A stretch of 64,000 bases of DNA. It comes from Denitrobacterium detoxificans. Its GTDB lineage: Bacteria; Actinomycetota; Coriobacteriia; Coriobacteriales; Eggerthellaceae. This document shows, piece by piece, positions 43,821 to 52,122 of this stretch. Both the position numbers and the translations under genes were made by a program. Each line of letters opens with the position of its first letter. Within the stretch, counting starts at the first letter, position 1. The notes beneath the pieces were generated by a model. The model saw only the letters and a program-made list of their open reading frames with translations, ran no database searches and had not been told where the DNA came from. The DNA is taken from positions 2,016,432-2,080,431 of the forward strand of contig NZ_CP011402.1 in the NCBI RefSeq assembly GCF_001643775.1, written 5' to 3'.

Positions 43821-45034
43821 TACCTATCTCCTTCCGCCCGCGAAGGCTGCATCAGGGAATACGTAAGCTTGACATCGGAACCCAGCACCTCGACGCGCGG
43901 CGCACCTAGCGGCAGGGCGTTCACCATGAGCTCCACGCCCAAGCCCGCCACCGGCGTCTTGGCGTCGCCACCCACAATCTTGGGGGCGACGTACGCAATC
44001 GCCTCATTCACAAGGCCGTCCGCAAAGGCGCTCGCCAGCAACGTGGCACCGCCCTCCAGAAGCATCGAGTCGACCTCGCATTCGCCCAGGTAATCAAGGA
44101 GCGCCGCGAAATCGACGCGCTCATCGGCGGCAGGCAGGCACGCAAGCGCCACGCCCGCGGCCTCCAACGCCTCGCGTTTTCCGTGGGGGTCGGCCGCATA
44201 GGCTACCAGCACGGGCACCTCGCGTGCCGTGCGCACGAGCGCGCTTTCCAGCGGAATGCGCAGGTTGCTATCCACGATCACGCGCAGGGGCTGACGCGAT
44301 TCGCCCTCGCGACGGCACGTGAGCAACGGATCGTCGGCCAGCACGGTGTTCACGCCGACACAGATGGACGCCAGGCGATGACGAAGTTCATGCACGTCGG
44401 CACGCGACTCCTCACCCGACACCCAGCGGGCATCGCCCGTGGATGTGGCGATCTTCCCGTCGGCCGTCATGGCCCACTTGGCCACCACGTACGGACGACG
44501 GCGCGTGATGTAGTGGAAGAACGCGGGATTGAGCGCATCGCATTCCGAACGCAGGCAATCCTGGTCAACCTGAATGCCCGCCGCGCGCAAGCGCGCCACG
44601 CCTCGGCCGCTTACCAGGGGATTCGGGTCGCGACTGCCAATTACCACGCGCGAGACGCCCGCATCTACCAACGCGTCGGCACACGGGGGCTGATGCCCCG
44701 TATGGCTGCACGGCTCCAACGTGACATACACGGTCGCACCTGCGGGGTCCTCCCCCACCGCCACGCAGACCGCAAGCGCATTACGCTCCGCATGGGCTTC
44801 GCCAAAACGCTCGTGGCATCCAGCGCCAATCACGCGACCGGCCTTTACGACTACGGCACCTACCAGCGGATTCGGATTCGTCCAACCCGCAGCGGACCGC
44901 GCAAGCTCGACGGCCTGCGCCATGAAGCGCTCATCGGTGGAACGCTGCACGCCGCGAGAGATGCCCGCCGCAGCGTCACGCACCACGAACGCAACCGCCT
45001 CGATACGATGCAAGCTGGAAGCATCGTTTGCCAT
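43820..45034 (-). CDS. ribD: Bifunctional riboflavin deaminase/reductase
   Basis: 404 aa. Deaminase domain (about 35-180) with zinc site HAERNAL and PCSHTGHQPPCADAL; reductase domain (about 185-395) with PYVVAKWAMTADGKIAT, STGDARWVSG and LLEGGATLLASAF. An N-terminal extension of about 35 residues precedes the usual start of the deaminase. ATG 45034 with AAAGGA upstream. First gene behind the FMN riboswitch. Confidence 0.94.
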   Translation of the reverse strand: MANDASSLHRIEAVAFVVRDAAAGISRGVQRSTDERFMAQAVELARSAAGWTNPNPLVGAVVVKAGRVIGAGCHERFGEAHAERNALAVCVAVGEDPAGATVYVTLEPCSHTGHQPPCADALVDAGVSRVVIGSRDPNPLVSGRGVARLRAAGIQVDQDCLRSECDALNPAFFHYITRRRPYVVAKWAMTADGKIATSTGDARWVSGEESRADVHELRHRLASICVGVNTVLADDPLLTCRREGESRQPLRVIVDSNLRIPLESALVRTAREVPVLVAYAADPHGKREALEAAGVALACLPAADERVDFAALLDYLGECEVDSMLLEGGATLLASAFADGLVNEAIAYVAPKIVGGDAKTPVAGLGVELMVNALPLGAPRVEVLGSDVKLTYSLMQPSRAEGDR

Positions 45035-45111
45035 CGCATGTCCTTTCGTTGCCAAGCGGGCCCCGCCCGCCATACCGCCCACACGCGTATTCGCGCAGGT
45101 AAGCGGGCATG

Positions 45112-45140
45112 AAAAACGCCCGCCAGAAACCTGACGGGCG
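45112..45140 (-). terminator. Riboswitch expression-platform terminator
   Basis: Minus strand: CGCCCGTCAG-GTTT-CTGGCGGGCG then TTTTTC, between the FMN aptamer and ribD. It would end transcription when FMN is bound. Confidence 0.85.
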
Positions 45141-45195
45141 TAGCAACCGAAAGACATGCCACTACGGCATGTACAGCACGACATACATCGCGCTT

Positions 45196-45331
45196 CAGTT
45201 TCCGTTCTTCCATCCGGACTGTAACCGTTGGTCCTGGATTCTCACCAGATCAGCCGCTTGCGCGGGTCGCGGACTTAGGGCTTGCGCCCCTTACCGCCAG
45301 TGAGGAATTTCACCTCTCCCTGAACAGATAT
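45196..45331 (-). promoter_or_regulatory. FMN riboswitch (RFN element)
   Basis: On the minus strand the conserved RFN blocks occur in order: TCAGGGAGAGGTGAAATTCC, ACTGGCGGTAA, AGTCCGCGAC, TGATCTGGTGAGAATCCAG, then CGGTTACAGTCCGGATGGAA. It binds FMN and controls the ribDE-BA-H operon through the terminator at 45112-45140. Confidence 0.97.
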
Positions 45332-45497
45332 CTTGGGAGCACTATAGGCCAAGCGCCCCATGCCGCGCAAGACCTATTTTCGTTTGCAATAGGATTCTTG
45401 AGAGACCATTACGAACGTGCGATAATTGGGGGCGTTAAGGTGCCGTTTGATGGCGTCACTCGCCCGCGGCATGGCCTTTAGGGGGAAGGGAGTCATC

Positions 45498-46583
45498 ATG
45501 TTCTGCCCGCACTGCAACGCATCCGTTGCCGACGGATCGAAGTTCTGCCCCTCGTGCGGCAAGCCGCTCGAGACACCAGAAGCAAGCCCGCAAACAGGGC
45601 AAACTCCCCAATACGGACAGCCCCTAGAAACCTCGACACCTGCCACTGCGCCCGTGGAGCCCACCGCCGTCATACCTCCCGTGGGCGCCGCCAGTCAGGC
45701 AAACGCAGCTGGTACGCCAACCACCCCAACGCCAGGCTACACGCCTCCGGGAACCGTCCCACCCGCGGCTACGGAACCCTGGTACGGCAAGACCTGGGTC
45801 ATCATTCTCTTCCTCATCTTCTTCTGGCCCGTGGGCCTCATCCTCATGTGGATGAAGACATGCAAATGGGAAAAGGCGGTCAAGGTCGTCGTCACCGTTC
45901 TGTTTGCGGTTTACGTCGCTGCATCGATATTCTTCGTCACCAGCATAATGAGCAGCCTTACGAACCTGGCCGCGACGAGCGCCACGCAAAGCGCCGTCAC
46001 GAGCACCCAGCCAAGCACCAACTCCGGCAGCTCGAGCGACAACAAGGATTCGGGAAACTCCTCGAACTCGGGCTCATCCAACTCCGGCTCCTCGAACTCG
46101 GGCAATTCCGGTAGTTCGGGCAATTCCGGCTCTTCCGGCAGTGGCTCGTCGGGCTCTAGCTCCAGCTCGTCGGCCATCAACTACTCCAACACCCGCTATG
46201 GGTACAGCTGCACCCTGCCCGCCGGCTTCACGCTGCTGAGCGAGTCAGCCAACGGAGACGGCGCCACGTACTTCAACTCCCAGTACAACATGACCGTGAA
46301 GGTGTTCGGCTTCAACAACACCGATGGCATGGATGGCAGTCAGCTGGAAGAAGGCTGGTGGAACGGATCGACCAGCGCCAGCACCCAAAATATCGACAAC
46401 CTCTGGATGCTCTATCAGTACGACAGCACGAAGGAATACGTATACGCTGCCTACGTGGGAACCGGCTCCATCGTTGAAGTCGATATCGACTTCCCCCTGC
46501 AGTCGGACAATACCGACGAAATGGACATCGCCTCGGAAATCATGGTGAGCTTGACCCCGGGCGACCTCACGGTCGCACACTAG
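45498..46583 (+). CDS. Zinc-ribbon membrane protein with Ser/Gly/Asn-rich linker and extracytoplasmic domain
   Basis: 361 aa. N-terminal zinc ribbon (FCPHCNASVADGSKFCPSCG, four Cys), Pro/Thr-rich linker, two hydrophobic segments (WVIILFLIFFWPVGLILMWM and VVVTVLFAVYVAASIFFV, about 100-155), then about 60 residues of SNSGSS-type low complexity and a C-terminal domain (about 230-355: YGYSCTLPAGFTLLSESANG ... ) that resembles PsbP/DUF1795-type folds. The last domain likely lies outside the membrane. Function unknown. ATG 45498 follows AAGGGAG; the frame back to 45426 is not needed. Confidence 0.8.
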   Translation: MFCPHCNASVADGSKFCPSCGKPLETPEASPQTGQTPQYGQPLETSTPATAPVEPTAVIPPVGAASQANAAGTPTTPTPGYTPPGTVPPAATEPWYGKTWVIILFLIFFWPVGLILMWMKTCKWEKAVKVVVTVLFAVYVAASIFFVTSIMSSLTNLAATSATQSAVTSTQPSTNSGSSSDNKDSGNSSNSGSSNSGSSNSGNSGSSGNSGSSGSGSSGSSSSSSAINYSNTRYGYSCTLPAGFTLLSESANGDGATYFNSQYNMTVKVFGFNNTDGMDGSQLEEGWWNGSTSASTQNIDNLWMLYQYDSTKEYVYAAYVGTGSIVEVDIDFPLQSDNTDEMDIASEIMVSLTPGDLTVAH

Positions 46584-46618
46584 GCCAAACAGAAACAACG
46601 CGCTGTACGCACAAACGA

Positions 46619-46656
46619 AAACCGGGCTGCCAGCACATGCGGGCAGCCCGGTTTGT
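46619..46656. terminator. Rho-independent terminator, possibly bidirectional
   Basis: 13-bp stem AAACCGGGCTGCC-type / GGCAGCCCGGTTT with a 10-base loop, tail GTTGTG; A-rich flank on the other side (TTTCGTTTGTG on minus). Confidence 0.85.
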
Positions 46657-46671
46657 TGTGTCATTGCAGCA

Positions 46672-46734
46672 GTTACGCCAAAACCTGACGCACCATACGC
46701 GGTACGACGGTTACGCCAAAACCCGACGCACCAT
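46672..46734. repeat. Two tandem 25-base direct repeats
   Basis: GTTACGCCAAAACCTGACGC and GTTACGCCAAAACCCGACGC, each followed by ACCAT, at 46672 and 46710 (38-base period, one mismatch). They lie between the terminator and the stop of the flavin reductase gene. Confidence 0.7.
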
Positions 46735-46746
46735 GCAGCGCAGACG

Positions 46747-47280
46747 CTACAGCAAATACGCGTCGACGATCTCAGCGTAGTAGGCGATATGCGTGTCCTT
46801 GTTCGCACCCACAAACGTGCTGGGCTTGTCCTGCGGATACCACTTCTGCTCGTCGGGAAGCATGCGGTCGATTTCCTGCGCCTGCGTGTAGAGCACGCGG
46901 CATTCCAGCGTAAGCGGCAGCTGCGCCACGGCAGGCACGCTGATAACGCGCGGCTCGACCAGCTGCATGCCAGATTCCTCGATCTTGTTCACGTCACGAC
47001 CCGAACGCGAACCGCAGATGTTCAGGATTTCCTTGGCGGCGGGGCCCTTCGGAACGCTAATGGTGAACTCGGGATTCTTTTCGAGCAGGCTTACCGTATG
47101 ACGACCCTCGCGAATGTACGCCGTGAAAATGGGCTTGTTCCATTCCATGCCAATGGAACCCCAGCCGATGGTCATGCTATTCACCACGTCATCGGCCTTG
47201 GTGGTTAGCAATACGCCGCCGTTGAAGAACGCGCGAATCACATCGCTGGCATAGCCGGGAAAATCAAGCGTACGAGCCAT
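46747..47280 (-). CDS. Flavin reductase / flavoredoxin-family FMN-binding protein
   Basis: 177 aa, split-barrel flavin reductase domain: GGVLLTTKADDVVNSMTIGW, GSIGMEWNKPIFTAYIREGRHT (FMN contacts) and PEFTISVPKG. Members reduce free FMN or serve as electron carriers in anaerobes. No neighbour on the same strand gives a partner. Whether it is an enzyme or a carrier is open. Confidence 0.85.
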   Translation of the reverse strand: MARTLDFPGYASDVIRAFFNGGVLLTTKADDVVNSMTIGWGSIGMEWNKPIFTAYIREGRHTVSLLEKNPEFTISVPKGPAAKEILNICGSRSGRDVNKIEESGMQLVEPRVISVPAVAQLPLTLECRVLYTQAQEIDRMLPDEQKWYPQDKPSTFVGANKDTHIAYYAEIVDAYLL

Positions 47281-47389
47281 ACGGGCCTCCTATTCAACTG
47301 CGCCCATAAGGGCGCATGCAGATATTCCGCCGTTTAGTATAAACGTCCCACCCGCCAAAAAACGTTTGCCACACAACACGCCACGCAGA

Positions 47390-47432
47390 AACGAAAAATG
47401 CGCGCGGACGTAGGGAGCGTCCGCGCGCATTT
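47390..47432 (-). terminator. Rho-independent terminator after the nrfD-like gene
   Basis: Perfect 15-bp stem AAATGCGCGCGGACG / CGTCCGCGCGCATTT, 7-base loop, TTCGTTTC tail on the minus strand. Confidence 0.93.
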
Positions 47433-47472
47433 GGGAGGAACAGGCGCTCACCCAAGGGAGGCGCCTAGCGAA

Positions 47473-48351
47473 TTAGGCAAAGGAGACCACGATGGTGGCG
47501 GGAAGCGCAGCGAGCACGATGAGCGCACGCAACGCAAAGCCACCGATGAGCACGCCAGCCTCGCTGCCCATGCCCAGGGTGCGAGAGGGGGCACCCGTGT
47601 TCACGAACAGCTCGAAGGTTTCGATGATCGCCGGCAACACCAGGCCCGCAAGCACGAACGCAATCCAGAACGCAGGCGCGAACGAGCCAGCTACCAGGTT
47701 CGATACCGTGGCATGAGCCGTATCGCCGGAAGAATTCACGATGAACAGCATTGCCACCACCAGCACCAGCTCCACGATAGGCAGCCAATAATGGGCGCGC
47801 TTCAGCGCGGGCAGCGATTCGGCTTCCTGGGGAGCCTTGATCAGCGAGCCCAGCACCACTGCGGCAGCGCCCGTGGAAACCGCCGATACCAGGAACAGCA
47901 CGGGAAGGATCGCATTGTTCCATAGCGGATACGTCTTCACCACACCCAGCAAACAGCCCGTGTAGGCGCCCACGCAAACGGCGAACACGACGCCCACCAG
48001 GTCGAGCCAGCGCGGAATGTCGATCTTGCGAATCTCGAGAAACGCAACGACCAGAGCGATGACCTCGAAAACGGCAAGGAAGTAGACGCCCCAGGTCATT
48101 ACCGACCCCACATTGTGGATAAGCAGCGCGAAGCGCCACGGATTCAGCAGGCCGCCCTTCGCGTCGACCATGAGCAGCACCAGGCCAATGGCCACCACCA
48201 CGGGGGCGATGAAATGCCCGATGCGACGCGTGGTTACGGCATGCGGATGCTTCCACGCCACGAATGCCGAGGTGATGAACGCACCGCCACCCAGGCCGGC
48301 CAGAAACAGGTAGAGCGCGATGGGAATGCCCCATACAGGTTCAAATTGCAT
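47473..48351 (-). CDS. NrfD/PsrC-like quinone-interacting membrane subunit
   Basis: 292 aa with eight hydrophobic segments, as in PsrC/NrfD. N-terminus VWGIPIALYLFLAGLGGGAF is characteristic of the family. It oxidises menaquinol and feeds the adjacent Fe-S subunit. Third gene of the Mo enzyme operon, six bases after the Fe-S gene. Confidence 0.92.
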   Translation of the reverse strand: MQFEPVWGIPIALYLFLAGLGGGAFITSAFVAWKHPHAVTTRRIGHFIAPVVVAIGLVLLMVDAKGGLLNPWRFALLIHNVGSVMTWGVYFLAVFEVIALVVAFLEIRKIDIPRWLDLVGVVFAVCVGAYTGCLLGVVKTYPLWNNAILPVLFLVSAVSTGAAAVVLGSLIKAPQEAESLPALKRAHYWLPIVELVLVVAMLFIVNSSGDTAHATVSNLVAGSFAPAFWIAFVLAGLVLPAIIETFELFVNTGAPSRTLGMGSEAGVLIGGFALRALIVLAALPATIVVSFA

Positions 48352-48357
48352 CTTCTA

Positions 48358-48897
48358 TCACCTCACGTAATAAATCTTGGCCTTGGTCAAATCGCCAGCG
48401 ATGGGCTGGGCGCCCGTTTCGGCGATGGCCCGCGAAAGCTCGCTATTCGGGTCGTCAAGGTCGCCGAAGATGCGCGCGCCCGTAAGGCAGGCCTCCACGC
48501 AGCTGCACATCGTCGTGCCATCGGAAGCGGAAGCGGTGCAGAAGCGGCACTTGTCCACCGTGCCCGTCTCCTCGTTCACCTGGCGAATCTGATAGGGGCA
48601 CGCCGCCATGCAATACTTGCAGCCAATGCAACGGCCCTGGTCGACGGCAACGATACCGCTTTCGGTAATGTGCGTTGCACCCGTAGGGCACACGCTTGCA
48701 CAAGGAGCGTCTTCGCAATGCATGCACTGCAGAGGAATCGTTTCCCATTCCACCGAAGGGTAGGCACCCTCCTCGGCTTCCTCGAAGCGAATGAACTGCT
48801 CTGTTGGCTCCAGGCCATTCTGACGCTGACATGCAGTAACGCATGAATAGCAGCCCACGCACTTAGTAGTATCGATAAGCATTCCTAAACGGGTCAT
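48358..48897 (-). CDS. PsrB/PhsB-like [4Fe-4S] subunit
   Basis: 179 aa with four ferredoxin motifs: CVGCYSCVTACQRQNG, CMHCEDAPCASVCPTGA, CIGCKYCMAACPYQ and CRFCTA plus CSCVEACLTGA. No signal peptide; exported with the A subunit. Its ATG overlaps the A-subunit stop by one base (TAATG). Confidence 0.93.
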   Translation of the reverse strand: MTRLGMLIDTTKCVGCYSCVTACQRQNGLEPTEQFIRFEEAEEGAYPSVEWETIPLQCMHCEDAPCASVCPTGATHITESGIVAVDQGRCIGCKYCMAACPYQIRQVNEETGTVDKCRFCTASASDGTTMCSCVEACLTGARIFGDLDDPNSELSRAIAETGAQPIAGDLTKAKIYYVR

Positions 48898-51071
48898 TAC
48901 GCACCTGCTTTCTGAACGGTAAGCACGGCGTCACGCACCATGCCGGAGCCATACGCGGCTTCCACGGCAAAGGGAACCAAATCGGCGACGTTCACGCCCA
49001 CGCCCTTTGCATGGGCCTCACCGGAGCTCGTACGGCCGAACCCTTCGGGAACGAACACTGCACCAGGAACAACGCGGTTCGTCACGCGCACGCGCGCTGT
49101 AAGATCAGATTGGTTCGCCAAGGTCACAGTATCGCCATCGGCAATACCCAAGCGCTTCGCATCGGCCTCGTTCAGCCACACGCGCGACAGATCGTACTTG
49201 GAAATAAGCATGGCAATGGCATCGTCGTCTGCAGCAAGCCCACCGGCATTCACGGGCAAAGCGCCCGAAGCCAGCGCAAGCTGGCCGTCGGCCAGGACGT
49301 GCGTCGGCTCGACCCACATGGGCGATGCCGACAGGTCCGCCGCCTTGCACGTATCGCTTGCGAATTCGATCTTGCCGCTGGGAGTGCCCCACACGGGCAG
49401 TTCGCCATACGTCACGGCATCTTCTGCGAGCGAAACGGTGCCCACGCTTGCGGCGCCGTCGTAGCTTACGCCCACGCTTTCCAGCTGGGCGCGCGCAACG
49501 TCTTCCAAGCTGAAATCGAACGCATCGCCCACGCCACACGCTTTGGCCAGCCCGCCAAAAATCTCGTCCAGGGGCTTCGTTCCGGCATGCAGCACATCAA
49601 TCGCTGCGCCATGCGTGACCACGCTGGGGACGGGACCATCCACGAACGATGGCAAATCCGCGCGCTCTAGATAGCTCACATCGGGCAGCACGTACTGGCA
49701 CGCCTGTGCCGTTTCGCAGAGCTCGGTACCCACGTACACCGAAAGGTCGCACCCTTCGATGGCGGAACGAACATACGAAGGGCTCGAAGCGTCGGCAGCA
49801 TAATCGGTTTCGCAGAAGATGACGCCATGCAGCGCACCCTCGTGCGCAGCCTTCAGGGCAACGGCGGACGAACCGCCCACCTGCGCAGCCAACGGGTAGT
49901 CGACATCGCCCACACGCTGCGCGTTTGGCGCTGCGACGGCTTCAATGCCATCCAGTTCACCAGGGCGAACGCATACGTCAACAAGCGCGCCGCCCTTCTG
50001 GTTGTAGCAGCCAAGCAGTGCGTTCAGCAGCGCCGTCGCACGAGCAAGCTCGCCCGAGTTGCCGTACAACGCGCCGTTTCCCTCGCGAAAGCCAAGCGAC
50101 ACCGAGCACGCCGGCGCGGCATTGCGCAGCTCCGCAGCCAAGCGCTCGATGCTATCCTCGGGCAGGCCCGTAACGCCTTCCGCCCACTTCGCGCCATACG
50201 AGGAAACGGCAGCGCGATACTCGTCGAACCCAGCGCCCTGGGCATCGACGAACGCCTTGTCGTACCCATCTCGCAGCAGCTCGGCCGAAAGCGCGAGCAC
50301 GAGCGCAAGCTGCGAACCGGGCTTGATGCCAAGCCATTCACTGGCAAAACGCGTATCTCCCGACTGTACGGGACCCGCCATGACGATGCGCGCGCCGTTC
50401 TGACGTGCGGTTTCCAGGGCGGCAATATGCGCCGGCCGCATACCATCCAAAGCGCCATCGCACACGAGCAGCGTCATCTGGGAATGTTCCACATCAGGCG
50501 TATAGCCTTCCGCCCCAATGGCGGCATAGGTGCCCGCCTTGCGCGAAAGGGAATGGGCGGCATCGTCGGTATAGACATTCGCGCTTCCCAAAGCCCACAT
50601 AAGGCGCTTGCCATAAAACGAGCTCGTGGGCCTGCCGTCGCCAATGAAGGCCAGCTCCTGCGGCTCCATGCCGCCAATGCGCGCGGCGATCTCGCCGAAC
50701 GCCTGGTCCCAGGTAATGGGGTCGAACCCACCCTGGGCATTCCGCTTCAGCGGCTCCACCAGTCGGTCTTCGCCCTCCGCCACGCGCGGGTACGCATAGC
50801 CGATAGCGCACAACTTGCCAGCGGCAGAGGGATTCTCGGCATCGCCGATGACCTTACCCAGCTTGCCCTTGTTTACATATGCGGTGAACCCACAATTCGC
50901 GCCGCAGCCATAGCACGTCGAGTGCACTTCGCGAACGTCTTCATCCGAATGGTAATTCACGCCAAACGCCTGGTCCCATGCGGAACGCGAGGCGCCAACC
51001 GCAGCGGTGGCAACTGCGGCGCCCGCCGCCGTCGCCAGAAAACCCCTGCGGGTTATCGTTGTATCTTGCAT
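48897..51071 (-). CDS. Tat-exported molybdopterin oxidoreductase, PsrA/PhsA-like
   Basis: 724 aa. Tat signal TITRRGFLATAAGAAVATAA, [4Fe-4S] site Cys53, Cys56, Cys60, Cys88, and the molybdopterin domains ending in a dinucleotide-binding domain (VWLNEADAKRLGIADGDTV). In the Mo-ligand region (SANVYTDDAAHSLSRKAGTY, about 163-182) I see no Cys; Ser174 or Ser176 could be the ligand. That departs from polysulfide and thiosulfate reductases, which use Cys. The A-B-NrfD arrangement is that of a periplasmic reductase fed from menaquinol; the substrate is unknown. The Tat ferredoxin gene lies 24 bases upstream, probably in the same operon. Confidence 0.88.
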   Translation of the reverse strand: MQDTTITRRGFLATAAGAAVATAAVGASRSAWDQAFGVNYHSDEDVREVHSTCYGCGANCGFTAYVNKGKLGKVIGDAENPSAAGKLCAIGYAYPRVAEGEDRLVEPLKRNAQGGFDPITWDQAFGEIAARIGGMEPQELAFIGDGRPTSSFYGKRLMWALGSANVYTDDAAHSLSRKAGTYAAIGAEGYTPDVEHSQMTLLVCDGALDGMRPAHIAALETARQNGARIVMAGPVQSGDTRFASEWLGIKPGSQLALVLALSAELLRDGYDKAFVDAQGAGFDEYRAAVSSYGAKWAEGVTGLPEDSIERLAAELRNAAPACSVSLGFREGNGALYGNSGELARATALLNALLGCYNQKGGALVDVCVRPGELDGIEAVAAPNAQRVGDVDYPLAAQVGGSSAVALKAAHEGALHGVIFCETDYAADASSPSYVRSAIEGCDLSVYVGTELCETAQACQYVLPDVSYLERADLPSFVDGPVPSVVTHGAAIDVLHAGTKPLDEIFGGLAKACGVGDAFDFSLEDVARAQLESVGVSYDGAASVGTVSLAEDAVTYGELPVWGTPSGKIEFASDTCKAADLSASPMWVEPTHVLADGQLALASGALPVNAGGLAADDDAIAMLISKYDLSRVWLNEADAKRLGIADGDTVTLANQSDLTARVRVTNRVVPGAVFVPEGFGRTSSGEAHAKGVGVNVADLVPFAVEAAYGSGMVRDAVLTVQKAGA

Positions 51072-51095
51072 CGTCTCATCCTTCCACGTGCACAT

Positions 51096-51812
51096 TTACG
51101 GACGGACGAGCGCGCCGGCGATGTCGGCCGTGTTGATGATTCCGGCTTCGATGCATTCCTGATAGATGTCCTGCCAGTCGATGAACTTGATAGCGCCATT
51201 GGGGCACTGCTCGGCACAGCGGCCGCACGAAATGCATTTCGTGGACTTGCCGGTTTCGCTGGAAACCTGCGGCATGTTCCAGGGGCAGGCCTCGTGGCAC
51301 ATGCCACAGCCAATGCATATGTCCTCGTTCACCACGCGCGCACCCGTTTCCGGATCGGCGGAAATCGCATGCACGGGGCAATTGTCCACGCATGCCGGGT
51401 CGCTGCATTGCTTGCAGCTCTTGATGGTGAACTGGCAATTGTCGTAGATGCCGTCAAGCGTGTCGGGCGATGAGCCAAAGTTGTAGCTCTCCCACACGCG
51501 CACGCGTGCGGTCTGCTGGCTCACCCAGCCATCATTGCGCAGCGAGCACATCATCTCGCAGCGCTGACAGCCACTGCATCGTCCACGATCGGTGACGATG
51601 AATTTCTGCGGCGTCGTCGAAATTTCGATACGACCGGCGGCGATGGCCTTTTCCGTAGCGCCCCATTTGGCAACCACGCCACCAACGATAAGTCCGGCGA
51701 CGCCGCAGCCGCACATGGTCAACACGTCGCGGCGGGTAATCCTCTTCGCAGGGGCAGCGGCTTCCTCCGCTCCCCGTACGGCAGCATCGTTCTTCTGCTG
51801 TACGTCTGACAT
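51096..51812 (-). CDS. Tat-exported ferredoxin, YdhY/AOR-partner type
   Basis: 238 aa. Tat signal AKRITRRDVLTMCGCGVAGL (Arg27-Arg28) followed by four [4Fe-4S] motifs: CSGCQRCEMMC, CKQCSDPACVDNCPVHA, CIGCGMCHEACPWN and CISCGRCAEQCPNGA. This arrangement (GRCSGCQRCEMMCSLRNDG) is that of the ferredoxins paired with AOR-family enzymes, such as E. coli YdhY with YdhV. The AOR gene starts 310 bases away on the other strand, while the Mo enzyme operon follows on the same strand, so it could serve either. GGAGGAG precedes the ATG. Confidence 0.85.
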   Translation of the reverse strand: MSDVQQKNDAAVRGAEEAAAPAKRITRRDVLTMCGCGVAGLIVGGVVAKWGATEKAIAAGRIEISTTPQKFIVTDRGRCSGCQRCEMMCSLRNDGWVSQQTARVRVWESYNFGSSPDTLDGIYDNCQFTIKSCKQCSDPACVDNCPVHAISADPETGARVVNEDICIGCGMCHEACPWNMPQVSSETGKSTKCISCGRCAEQCPNGAIKFIDWQDIYQECIEAGIINTADIAGALVRP

Positions 51813-51933
51813 ACGCGTTACTCCTCCTTGTTGTCAGAAAAGCATCGCTTGCGAATGCGCTCCCGCATTCGCGCTCCCTCGTCTTCCACCTTCGCAACGC
51901 GACCACTATCCCAGCCGCCGCACGCTACCCTTC

Positions 51934-51994
51934 CCCTCTTGTGGGGTAAAACCCACGCACTCGAAATCGTTTCTCGTTTTACCCCACAAGAGGG
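51934..51994. promoter_or_regulatory. Perfect 19-bp inverted repeat between the Tat ferredoxin and AOR genes
   Basis: CCCTCTTGTGGGGTAAAAC at 51934-51952 and its exact complement at 51976-51994, 42 bases centre to centre (four helical turns). It lies about 120 bases from each divergent ATG. A related sequence occurs twice upstream of the LuxR gene at 55898 (55984-56057), so that LuxR protein is the likely binder. Inference from sequence and position. Confidence 0.75.
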
Positions 51995-52122
51995 TACGGA
52001 ACGTTTCCCACAGGGGATACAGTGCAGGCATTCGACTTATCAGACGAGTCGAGCGCATCGCCATCCATCTTTCCCTGGGCCACCCCGCAACGTGAACACC
52101 CACAGAGGATTTGGAGAGATAC

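Noticed and set aside
49827-51473. 548-codon plus-strand frame opposite the Psr-like Mo enzyme
   Set aside because: Arg/Ala/His-rich translation without motifs, opposite a gene with complete Fe-S and Tat signatures.
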